A stretch of DNA of 12,482 nt from Bacteroidota bacterium (lineage in GTDB: Bacteria; Bacteroidota; Bacteroidia; Bacteroidales; Prolixibacteraceae): contig JAEWME010000281.1 in NCBI GenBank assembly GCA_023393265.1, forward strand, positions 1 to 12,482. Direction: 5' to 3'. A program made the position numbers and the translations under genes. How positions within the stretch are numbered: the stretch's first letter is position 1; the number at the start of each line of letters is the position of its first letter. Positions 6,764-12,482 of this stretch are shown one piece after another. Under the pieces are notes generated by a model that saw only the letters and a list, made by a program, of their open reading frames with translations, did not search any database and had not been told where the DNA came from.

Positions 6764-7777
6764 TCACAACGAATTCCGGCGGATCAACTGAAAGGGACTT
6801 TTGATTTGCTCAAATTTTCCGGACAGGATCATTTGTGCCGCCAATTGCCCGATTTCTTCATGGTTGGTGGAGATGGTCGTAATTCCGTCGCAAAGAATTT
6901 CCTTTACCTGGTTTTCGTTATACGAAACTACGCCGCAGTCTTTTCCCGGCGTCAGGTTCATTTGTTTAATCCGCCGGATGAACGTGTACAAGTCGTCATC
7001 AGAGATAACAATGTAAGCTTCTCCTTTTTGTATTTCGGTGTTTTCCATTCCGTCGGTAATGGCGTATTCAAAACCGTTTACCTGGCAAAAAATCCTGAAT
7101 CCGCGGACAATATATGCCGGGTAATATTCCGTTTGCGGAAAAATCAGGTTTAGCCTTTTGTATTTCTTTAGCAAATCGAGCGCACACGAAAGCGCTGTTT
7201 GAATGTCTTTATCGTACTCCTGATAAACCACCGGATATTCTTTCAACTCTTCAGAAAAGCGGTCGACAATGAGCACTTTTTCGCGCGGAATGAGTTTTAC
7301 CACTTCGGCAATGTTGGTATTTTCGTTCCTGAAATGTGGCAGAATCACGAAATAATCATAATTGCTCAGGTTATTCCTGATAATTGATTCAAATTCTTCA
7401 GGATCGTAGTTGTAAATGAAAACATCGACACTGGCTTTTGGCCCCATTGTTTTCACAAACGAATAATAGATGCTCCTTTTATAATTGCTTAGTTTGTTGA
7501 ATATTAAGCATATTTTGAGCTTTTTGCCTACGTTTGTCTGGTTGATATAATAGCCTTTGCCGCGGACAGCCACGACAATGCCTTTCTTTTTCATGTAGAG
7601 GTAGGCCTTTTCGACCGTGTCGCGCGATAGCAAAAGTTCTTCGCTGGTTTCGTTAATCGACGGGATGCGCTGACCGTGCTTGAAAATACCGGCTTCAATG
7701 TCAGAAACAAACAGATCGACAACCTGCCTGTATTTAGGTACTTCCGATTCGGCATCTATTTTAAGATAATTCAGCAT
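6764..7777 (-). CDS. GntR-family regulator with LacI/GalR-type sugar-sensing domain
   Basis: A 337-aa transcription factor. Residues 5-79 are a GntR winged helix-turn-helix (VPKYRQVVDLFVSDIEAGIF, HGQRIPSINETSEELLLSRDTVEKAYLYMKKKGIV with the helix-turn-helix near 40-62, wing VRGKGYYI). Residues 86-332 have the layout of a periplasmic-binding-protein-like sensor: KICLIFNKLS, DYFVILPHF, KVLIVDRF, RLNLIFPQ, RGFRIFCQVNGF, YIVISDDDL, CGVVSYNE and ITTISTNHEEIGQLAAQMIL, ending LIRRNSL. This two-part build is that of AraR of Bacillus and of Bacteroides regulators such as FucR, which respond to sugars or sugar phosphates. The ligand cannot be read from the sequence, and no sugar catabolism genes are nearby, so the targets are elsewhere or it acts as a stand-alone regulator. 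It follows sucD by 102 bp but is separated from it by a strong terminator. Confidence 0.9.
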   Translation of the reverse strand: MLNYLKIDAESEVPKYRQVVDLFVSDIEAGIFKHGQRIPSINETSEELLLSRDTVEKAYLYMKKKGIVVAVRGKGYYINQTNVGKKLKICLIFNKLSNYKRSIYYSFVKTMGPKASVDVFIYNYDPEEFESIIRNNLSNYDYFVILPHFRNENTNIAEVVKLIPREKVLIVDRFSEELKEYPVVYQEYDKDIQTALSCALDLLKKYKRLNLIFPQTEYYPAYIVRGFRIFCQVNGFEYAITDGMENTEIQKGEAYIVISDDDLYTFIRRIKQMNLTPGKDCGVVSYNENQVKEILCDGITTISTNHEEIGQLAAQMILSGKFEQIKSPFQLIRRNSL

Positions 7778-7805
7778 GATCAGCTTTTAAAACGCTCGAA
7801 AATAC

Positions 7806-7835
7806 AAAAAAAGGCAAACCGTTGGTCTGCCTTTT
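7806..7835 (-). terminator. Intrinsic terminator of sucC-sucD
   Basis: Two 12-nt arms, AAAAGGCAAACC (7809-7820) and GGTCTGCCTTTT (7824-7835), pair with one G-U wobble around a 3-nt loop. On the - strand the hairpin runs into seven consecutive T. It lies 44 nt past the sucD stop and 28 nt before the regulator start, so it should end the sucCD transcript. Confidence 0.85.
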
Positions 7836-7879
7836 CGTGAAGCGTTTATCGATGTGGATCGCGCCGGATCCGCTTTGAT

Positions 7880-8758
7880 TTAAATTTCTCCTGCCAGTTT
7901 TTTCCGGAGTAAGGTTGGTATTTCTGCCGGCTCTTTGGCTACAGGAACACCTGCGGCGTTGAATGCGGCAATTTTTTCGGCAGCGGTTCCCGAGCCACTC
8001 GAAATGATTGCACCAGCGTGCCCCATTCGTTTTCCGGGAGGCGCTGTTTGTCCGGCGATGAATGCAACAACCGGTTTGGTCATTTTCTCAGCAATGAATC
8101 TGGCGGCTTGTTCTTCGGCATCGCCACCAATTTCACCAATCAAAACCACCGCTTTGGTGTCGGGATCGTTCTCGAAGCGCTCTAGCAAATCGATGAAATA
8201 CAGCCCGGCAACCGGGTCGCCACCGATACCAACACAGGTTGTCTGTCCAAAGTTGTTTAATGTCAGTTGGTTCACTACTTCGTAGGTCAAGGTGCCGCTG
8301 CGTGAGATAAAGCCAATGTTTCCTTCTTTAAAAATCATCGACGGCAAAATGCCCACCAGCGACTCTCCGGGAGTAATCAGCCCGGGGCAGTTAGGACCAA
8401 TAAGCAAGGTACCTTTTTGCTTCAGGATAGGTGTTACACGGATCATATCCTGAATCGGAACACCTTCGCTGATGGCAATTACCAATTCGATGCCGGCTTC
8501 CGAAGCTTCCAGAATAGCGTCGGCGGCATAGGCTGCAGGCACAAAAATGATCGAAGTGTTTGCTCCTGTAACTTTTACTGCATCGTGAACCGAGTTGAAA
8601 ACAGGCACGCCATTCACTGTTTCACCTGCTTTTCCGGGAGAAACACCTGCCACGATGTTGGTTCCGTATTCTTTCATTTTGCCGGTATGGAACTTGCCAT
8701 CCCGTCCGGTGATTCCCTGAACCACCAGCTTTGTATTTTTATTTACTAAAATGCTCAT
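7880..8758 (-). CDS. sucD: Succinyl-CoA synthetase alpha subunit
   Basis: 292 aa, near the 289 aa of E. coli SucD. It carries the CoA-binding Rossmann part (residues 1-125: KLVVQGITGRDGKFHTGKM, VPVFNSVHDAV, FVPAAYAADAI, GPNCPGLITPGE) and the ligase part with the phosphohistidine H247 in MGHAGAIISSGSGTAAEK. GIGGDPVAG (177-185) and LIGEIGGDAEEQAA are also conserved. Together with SucC it makes ATP or GTP from succinyl-CoA, ADP/GDP and phosphate; in anaerobic Bacteroidota it can run in reverse to feed the succinate-propionate route (inference). It lies 44 nt downstream of sucC on the same strand, forming an operon that ends at the hairpin at 7806-7835. The identification is secure. Confidence 0.97.
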   Translation of the reverse strand: MSILVNKNTKLVVQGITGRDGKFHTGKMKEYGTNIVAGVSPGKAGETVNGVPVFNSVHDAVKVTGANTSIIFVPAAYAADAILEASEAGIELVIAISEGVPIQDMIRVTPILKQKGTLLIGPNCPGLITPGESLVGILPSMIFKEGNIGFISRSGTLTYEVVNQLTLNNFGQTTCVGIGGDPVAGLYFIDLLERFENDPDTKAVVLIGEIGGDAEEQAARFIAEKMTKPVVAFIAGQTAPPGKRMGHAGAIISSGSGTAAEKIAAFNAAGVPVAKEPAEIPTLLRKKLAGEI

Positions 8759-8802
8759 TTGGATGAAAATTGGTTTGTTGTATTGATTTGTCGATGCTTA
8801 GT

Positions 8803-9936
8803 TTATTGCTTGCTTAGTTCGATGGCTTTTTGTGCAGCTTCGCTCATCGAGCTGACGGTTGGCAGTCCCGTTTGTTTCAGGATGGCCAGACCTTCTTCTG
8901 CATTTGTGCCCGATAACCGAACCACAATCGGGATGTCGGTAGAAATGATTTCGAGCGCTTTGATCAATCCTTTGGCAACATCGTCGCAACGAGTGATACC
9001 ACCAAAAATATTGATCATTACAGCTTTTACGTTTTTGTCCGACAACAGAATATTCATGGCGTCAATCACTTTCTGCGGGTTCGAGCTTCCGCCGATGTCG
9101 AGGAAATTTGCTGGCGACCCGCCATATAATTTGATCATGTCCATGGTTGCCATGGCGAGCCCAGCCCCATTTACCATGCAGCCGATGTTTCCGTCCAGCT
9201 TAATGTACGAAAGCCCTTTTTCGTGAGCCGCAATTTCTTTTTGTTCATCTTCGTCGGGTTCGCGCATGGCCAGAATTTTCGGCTGGCGATACAAGGCATT
9301 GTCGTCGAAGTTCATTTTGCCGTCAATGGCCAGTACATCTCCGTCGGGAGTTAAAATCAGCGGGTTTATTTCGGCCAGCGTGGCATCGGTCTCGACGTAT
9401 AATTTGTAAAGTTTTGTCAGGATTGAAGCGGCTTTTTGCGCCGGTTTGATGTCGCCAAATAGCTCCATCGCGATGTTGCGCGCCTGAAAATCGAGCAGGC
9501 CTGTCAGCGCATTTACCGGATATTTGATGATTTTCTCCGGATTGGTCTTTGCCACTTCTTCGATTTCTACGCCACCTTCGGCGCTGGCCATCAGGGTTAC
9601 GCTTTTGGTGTTGCGGTCGTTGACAAAACCGATGTAAAATTCTTTCTCGATGTCGGCAGCGCGCGTCACAAGCACTTTTTCAACTTTGTAGCCTTTGATG
9701 TCCATTCCTAGAATTTGCCTGGCAACAGTAACCGCTTCTTCAACGTTTTTTGCAAGTTTTACCCCTCCGGCTTTTCCGCGGCCGCCAACCAAAACCTGCG
9801 CTTTGACTACGACCATGCAATTGAGCTCACGGGCAGCATTCTCAACTTCGCTTACCGTGTAGCACAAAATACCATCGGGAACAGGAATGCCATAATTCCT
9901 GAAAATTTGTCTGGCTTGATATTCATGAATCTTCAT
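8803..9936 (-). CDS. sucC: Succinyl-CoA synthetase beta subunit (ADP-forming type)
   Basis: 377 aa, slightly shorter than E. coli SucC (388). Residues 1-235 are the ATP-grasp domain: MKIHEYQARQIFRNYGIPVP, QVLVGGRGKAGGVKLA (47-62), EINPLI (189-194) and the metal/nucleotide segment DGKMNFDDNALYRQ (205-218). Residues 245-375 are the C-terminal CoA-ligase domain with GNIGCMVNGAGLAMATMD (249-266), FLDIGGSS (278-285) and NIFGGITRCDDVAKG (309-323), which contacts the phosphohistidine loop of SucD. It is the first gene of the sucC-sucD operon. Its promoter must lie in the AT-rich divergent spacer at 9937-10259, but I cannot pick out a clear -7 box for it. Whether it prefers ATP or GTP cannot be told with confidence. 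Confidence 0.97.
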   Translation of the reverse strand: MKIHEYQARQIFRNYGIPVPDGILCYTVSEVENAARELNCMVVVKAQVLVGGRGKAGGVKLAKNVEEAVTVARQILGMDIKGYKVEKVLVTRAADIEKEFYIGFVNDRNTKSVTLMASAEGGVEIEEVAKTNPEKIIKYPVNALTGLLDFQARNIAMELFGDIKPAQKAASILTKLYKLYVETDATLAEINPLILTPDGDVLAIDGKMNFDDNALYRQPKILAMREPDEDEQKEIAAHEKGLSYIKLDGNIGCMVNGAGLAMATMDMIKLYGGSPANFLDIGGSSNPQKVIDAMNILLSDKNVKAVMINIFGGITRCDDVAKGLIKALEIISTDIPIVVRLSGTNAEEGLAILKQTGLPTVSSMSEAAQKAIELSKQ

Positions 9937-10027
9937 TTCAAGTAATATTATTGGTTAGTATGATTTTTTATCTTTTCAGTAAAAATCAGTTTCTGTCAAA
10001 AGGTGCTTGGTGCCTGAATTTAAGTTG

Positions 10028-10041
10028 CAGATAAATATCTG
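10028..10041. repeat. Palindrome CAGATA-AA-TATCTG
   Basis: A perfect 6-bp inverted repeat with a 2-bp centre, 92 bp upstream of the sucC start. The 2-nt loop is too tight for a stable RNA hairpin, so a protein-binding site is more likely than a terminator. Confidence 0.4.
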
Positions 10042-10157
10042 TATAAATAGATAAATAACGACTTCTATTTTTACATTTATAGAACATATCAACACAGAAA
10101 AAACTTTTTGGTTTTTGAAAAATTCGCTGGTTATTAAATAAGGAAAGTTTCGCTGGA

Positions 10158-10172
10158 TTAAATCTGATTTAA
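10158..10172. repeat. Palindrome TTAAATC-T-GATTTAA
   Basis: A perfect 7-bp inverted repeat with a single central T. It lies about 59 bp upstream of the -7 box of the SIS-domain gene, a position that would suit an operator or activator site. No regulator can be assigned. Confidence 0.4.
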
Positions 10173-10204
10173 GTCAACCAAATTCGGATCAAATTAAAAC
10201 CGGC

Positions 10205-10238
10205 TTGTCTGCTGGTATCTTTTTTTCGTCTATTTTTG
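10205..10238 (+). promoter_or_regulatory. Promoter of the SIS-domain gene
   Basis: TATTTTTG at 10231-10238 fits the Bacteroidota -7 consensus TAnnTTTG exactly, and a TTG at 10205-10207 lies 23 bp upstream as a possible -33 element. Transcription would begin near 10245, about 15 nt before the ATG at 10260. The same bases argue against the in-frame TTG at 10236 being the start codon. Confidence 0.5.
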
Positions 10239-10259
10239 CAGGACAAAAAAAGCAACAAC

Positions 10260-10871
10260 ATGTTCGAAGAAGTAAAGCAGGTTTTGAAACAAGAGGCAGA
10301 AGCGATTCAAAATATCCCCGTCAGCGACTCGTTTGAGAGAGCCATTCAGATTATCGAAGAACGCGTTCACAGGCAAAAGGGAAAGCTGGTTGCCTCAGGA
10401 ATGGGAAAGGCCGGACAGATTGCCCTGAATATTGCCACAACTTTTAGCTCGACAGGAACCCCCGCCGTTTTTCTTCATCCGAGCGACGCGCAACATGGCG
10501 ATTTAGGTGTGATTCAGCCCAATGACGTCCTTTTGCTGATTTCAAATTCAGGGAAAACACGCGAAATTGTGGAACTGGTTGATTTGGCCGAAAACCTGTA
10601 TGCAGGTCTTCCGCTGATTGTTATTACCAGCGACAAAGACTCTCAATTGGCTCAACTGGCTGATGTTTGTATCGAGACGGGCAACCCGAAAGAAGTTTGC
10701 ATCCTGGGCCTGACTCCAAGCACTTCGACCACAGTTATGACTGTTATTGGTGATGTACTGGTGGTGATGATGATGAAACAAATTGGTTTCAGTAACGAAG
10801 AATACGCCAAACGTCATCATGGCGGATACCTGGGCGACAAATCCAGACGACAAGCCCGAATGGGAAAATAG
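10260..10871 (+). CDS. Single-domain SIS protein, KpsF/GutQ-like arabinose-5-phosphate isomerase
   Basis: 203 aa from the ATG at 10260; the in-frame TTG at 10236 overlaps the promoter and adds only eight unconserved residues. The whole protein is one SIS domain with the KdsD/KpsF signature: ASGMGKAGQIA (45-55), TFSSTGTP (61-68), FLHPSDAQHGDLG (71-83), ISNSGKTRE (94-102), KEVCILGLTPSTSTT (144-158) and HHGGYLG (186-192). K50, H79 and H186/H187 match conserved active-site positions. The family interconverts D-ribulose 5-phosphate and D-arabinose 5-phosphate, the first step to Kdo of lipopolysaccharide. The two C-terminal CBS domains of E. coli KdsD (328 aa) are absent; a CBS-less form is known from Bacteroides fragilis. 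Other SIS sugar-phosphate isomerase roles remain possible. It reads toward the isochorismatase-family gene 72 bp away. Confidence 0.88.
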   Translation: MFEEVKQVLKQEAEAIQNIPVSDSFERAIQIIEERVHRQKGKLVASGMGKAGQIALNIATTFSSTGTPAVFLHPSDAQHGDLGVIQPNDVLLLISNSGKTREIVELVDLAENLYAGLPLIVITSDKDSQLAQLADVCIETGNPKEVCILGLTPSTSTTVMTVIGDVLVVMMMKQIGFSNEEYAKRHHGGYLGDKSRRQARMGK

Positions 10872-10943
10872 CCAGATTGGCGGCTTTTGGTTCTCTGCAT
10901 TTTTTACTGAAACTTCCAATTTATAATTTGAAATAGAATAGAT

Positions 10944-11486
10944 ATGCGCATTTTAAAAGAGAAAAGCATCGGGGTGGTGATTGACATTCAGGAAAAACTG
11001 GTTCCTGCAATGGAAGAAAGCATGACCTTGGTTGATAACAGCAAAAAGCTGATCCAGGGAATGCAGATTCTTGGTTTGCCTTTGCTGGTTACTCAGCAGT
11101 ATTCAAAAGGTTTGGGCGAAACCATTGCTGAAGTAAAAGAGTTGATAAGCGACTTTCAGCACATCGAGAAAAAGGATTTTAGCTGTTTCGACGAACCTGT
11201 TTTTGCTGAAAAGTTAGCTTTGTCGGGTGCCAGTAATGTAATCATCTGCGGTATCGAATCGCATGTGTGTGTGTTACAGACTGCTGTAGATTTGAAAGCA
11301 GCTGGGTATAACCCTATTGTAGTGATGGACTGCGTTTCGTCGCGGTCGTTCGACAATGTTGATCTGGCTGCAGAACGCTTTCGTATGGAAGGAATTACGA
11401 TGACTTCGTACGAGTCGATTCTTTTCGAACTGACCCGCAGCGCCGGTGCTGCCGAATTCAAGGAAATCTCTAAGCTTGTGAAATAA
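10944..11486 (+). CDS. Isochorismatase-family cysteine hydrolase
   Basis: 180 aa, a complete isochorismatase-like alpha/beta domain without signal peptide. The expected catalytic triad is visible: D14 in GVVIDIQEKL, K76 or K77 in HIEKKDFSCF, and C109 in ICGIESHVCVLQTA, where the residues before the Cys carry the usual cis-peptide. VVMDCVSSRS (126-135) and the C-terminal ITMTSYESILFELT also fit. It resembles the YcaC-like and nicotinamidase-related hydrolases whose substrates are mostly unknown. The zinc site of true nicotinamidases (D-x-H) is not apparent, so I would not call it PncA. It lies 72 bp behind the SIS-domain gene on the same strand and could be co-transcribed. A TATAATTTG stretch near 10922-10930 is close to, but one base longer than, a -7 box. 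Confidence 0.9.
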   Translation: MRILKEKSIGVVIDIQEKLVPAMEESMTLVDNSKKLIQGMQILGLPLLVTQQYSKGLGETIAEVKELISDFQHIEKKDFSCFDEPVFAEKLALSGASNVIICGIESHVCVLQTAVDLKAAGYNPIVVMDCVSSRSFDNVDLAAERFRMEGITMTSYESILFELTRSAGAAEFKEISKLVK

Positions 11487-11496
11487 ATGTAATTGT

Positions 11497-11522
11497 GTGG
11501 AGGCTGGGCAACCAGCCTTCGC
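11497..11522. terminator. Strong stem-loop between convergent genes, possible terminator
   Basis: The arms at 11497-11507 and 11512-11522 form an 11-bp stem with two G-U pairs in the + strand RNA, closed by a GCAA (GNRA-type) tetraloop. It begins 11 nt after the isochorismatase-family stop and lies between two convergent genes. No T run follows on either strand, so it may act as a Rho-assisted terminator or an mRNA 3' end stabiliser rather than a classic intrinsic terminator. Confidence 0.55.
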
Positions 11523-11565
11523 CATTTATTAAAGCTTTGCATGTGCTTCTGTTTTTATCCCAACA

Positions 11566-12468
11566 TCAGCCATCTGTTTTTACATTATTTGCCTTTTCAA
11601 GCAGATGCGGCAGCTTCAATTCCAATCCAAATACCTTGTTTAATTTTTCGATGAGATAAGCCGAAAGAAAAGGCGATTCGAGTTCGATGTTTTGGTGAAT
11701 AAAGAAGTTGATGTCGCGAAGGCCATAATCAACCCACATTTTGAGGCGTTCCGCCCAGTCGTCGAGCCGTTCCCGGTCGCTTTGCGGATTGTTGGCTCCT
11801 ACATAACGAACAAATAGTTTGGGCGTAGTAAGGCGCATGTGCAACAAATCGCGCCTTCCGGCTGTGTCAACCAAAATATTACAAATCCCGTGTTTCTCGA
11901 ACAACTGGCATACTTCGTCCGAGATGGACTGGTCGTTGAACCATTCGGTATTTCTCAATTCGACAGCAAGCGGAATAGCCCTCGGAAATTCTTCCACAAA
12001 CTTTACCAACCTGTCGTAATTTTTATACCTGAAATTATCATGCAATTGCAGAAATACCATGCCTAGCCGGTCTTCGAAGTTGCTGATATTGTCGCAATAT
12101 TCGGCTGTTAGCTGTTGTACCTCGTTTAGCCTTCGCATGTGGCTGATGCTTTGCGTAATTTTCGGGAAAAAGCGAAAACTTTTTGGAGTCTTCTCCCGCC
12201 ACGTAATCACTTGTTGCCGGCTTGGCATGTTGTAAAATGTTGCGTTTAACTCAATGGAGTTGAACTGTGTGGCATAATAAGTCAGTTCGTCTTTTGTTCC
12301 TCTCGGGTAGAAATTTTTCAGGTCGGTTTTGTTCCATTTGGCACATCCGATGTAGATATTCAGCGGGCGGTCCTGGTCGTTTTGCTTCAGTATTTCCAGT
12401 GTCCGGCTATGGTCAGTCGGCAAACTGAAGTCTATTTTTTCGGGATTTTCGCTTTGTCCAAATTTCAT
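11566..12468 (-). CDS. DUF72 family protein (YecE-like TIM barrel)
   Basis: 300 aa with the conserved DUF72 signatures: YIGCAKWNKTDLKNFYP (39-55), FNSIELNATFYNMPS (69-83), FRFFPKITQSISH (98-110), FLQLHDNFRY (139-148), VELRNTEWF (169-177), ILVDTAGR (198-205), VRYVG (220-224) and FFIHQN (255-260). The family adopts a TIM-barrel fold, and its biochemical role is not established. Residues 1-35 are a polar N-terminal extension ahead of the usual start of the domain at the YIGCAKW strand. It has no signal peptide and is presumably cytoplasmic. It converges on the isochorismatase-family gene with 79 bp between their ends, which contain the stem-loop at 11497-11522. Its promoter would lie at or beyond the window edge, since only 14 bp remain upstream. 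Confidence 0.9.
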   Translation of the reverse strand: MKFGQSENPEKIDFSLPTDHSRTLEILKQNDQDRPLNIYIGCAKWNKTDLKNFYPRGTKDELTYYATQFNSIELNATFYNMPSRQQVITWREKTPKSFRFFPKITQSISHMRRLNEVQQLTAEYCDNISNFEDRLGMVFLQLHDNFRYKNYDRLVKFVEEFPRAIPLAVELRNTEWFNDQSISDEVCQLFEKHGICNILVDTAGRRDLLHMRLTTPKLFVRYVGANNPQSDRERLDDWAERLKMWVDYGLRDINFFIHQNIELESPFLSAYLIEKLNKVFGLELKLPHLLEKANNVKTDG

Positions 12469-12482
12469 GTTGTATTGTTTGC

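Larger units (their letters stand above)
9937..10259. other. Divergent intergenic spacer between sucC and the SIS-domain gene
   Basis: These 323 bp hold no credible gene. They are AT-rich and must contain the promoters of both flanking units. Visible elements are a palindrome at 10028-10041, two copies of TTCGCTGG at 10123-10130 and 10149-10156, a palindrome at 10158-10172, and a -7 box for the + strand gene at 10231-10238. No riboswitch-like or small RNA structure is evident by eye. Confidence 0.7.

Noticed and set aside
7856..7872. GGATC/GATCC inverted repeat after the sucD stop
   Set aside because: The stem has only five base pairs and lies just before the far stronger terminator; it is likely chance.
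7935..8285. 116-codon + strand frame antisense to sucD
   Set aside because: It is a shadow of the sucD reading frame with Ala/Pro-rich composition and no independent evidence.
8759..9226. 155-codon + strand frame antisense to sucC
   Set aside because: It is covered by the well-conserved sucC sequence; it starts in the sucC-sucD spacer and has no supporting domain.
10236..10259. TTG start extending the SIS-domain protein by eight residues
   Set aside because: These bases coincide with the -7 promoter box, and the ATG at 10260 gives the normal family start.
10872..10943. Possible weak terminator (AGCC/GGCT with T run) between the SIS and isochorismatase genes
   Set aside because: A four-base stem is too short to call; co-transcription of the two genes stays open.
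1..12482. CRISPR array, tRNA/rRNA, transposase or phage genes
   Set aside because: No spaced direct repeats, cloverleaf-like segments, transposase motifs or terminal repeats were seen by eye on either strand.

Overview
The window looks like ordinary chromosome from a Bacteroidota bacterium, probably an anaerobic or facultative member of the Bacteroidales/Marinilabiliales. The pointers are a DUF3078 outer-membrane protein, a single-domain SIS (KpsF-like) protein, a GntR regulator with a sugar-binding-type sensor, AT-rich spacers carrying TAnnTTTG-like -7 boxes, and few Shine-Dalgarno sequences. The order-level placement is inference. I see no RNA gene, insertion sequence, integrase or CRISPR array.

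Left part (1-4021): the 3' end of a PQQ-like beta-propeller gene is followed on the + strand by a large fused flavoprotein (722-3079). That protein joins a NuoE/HydC-like domain, a second thioredoxin-like domain, a NuoF/HydB core and a 2x[4Fe-4S] ferredoxin tail. It resembles HydC+HydB of electron-bifurcating hydrogenases, but no catalytic hydrogenase subunit is visible. Next come a small DUF4440/SnoaL-like lipoprotein gene, whose signal peptide is broken by a one-base shift in a T run, and a convergent SRPBCC protein.

Middle part (4050-7777): on the - strand lie a DUF3078 barrel protein with a Ser/Asp-motif-rich helical N-terminal half, a CYTH triphosphatase-like protein, and a GntR-type regulator. 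Wedged between the last two on the + strand is a 39-codon piece that resembles the N-terminus of an HD-domain protein and is probably a gene remnant.

Right part (7806-12468): sucC-sucD (succinyl-CoA synthetase, TCA cycle) are read on the - strand and end at a clear intrinsic terminator. A 323-bp divergent spacer with palindromes and a good promoter candidate separates them from a CBS-less arabinose-5-phosphate isomerase-like gene and an isochorismatase-family hydrolase, both on the + strand. A DUF72 (YecE-like) gene converges on them, with a strong hairpin in between.

The genes form no single pathway. The window mixes central metabolism (sucCD), redox flavoprotein chemistry, cell-envelope functions and small stand-alone enzymes. 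I found no convincing new multi-gene system. The best leads are the orphan HydC-HydB fusion and its altered second thioredoxin-like domain, the homopolymer shift in the lipoprotein signal peptide, and the spaced DS(L/I/V) motifs of the DUF3078 protein.
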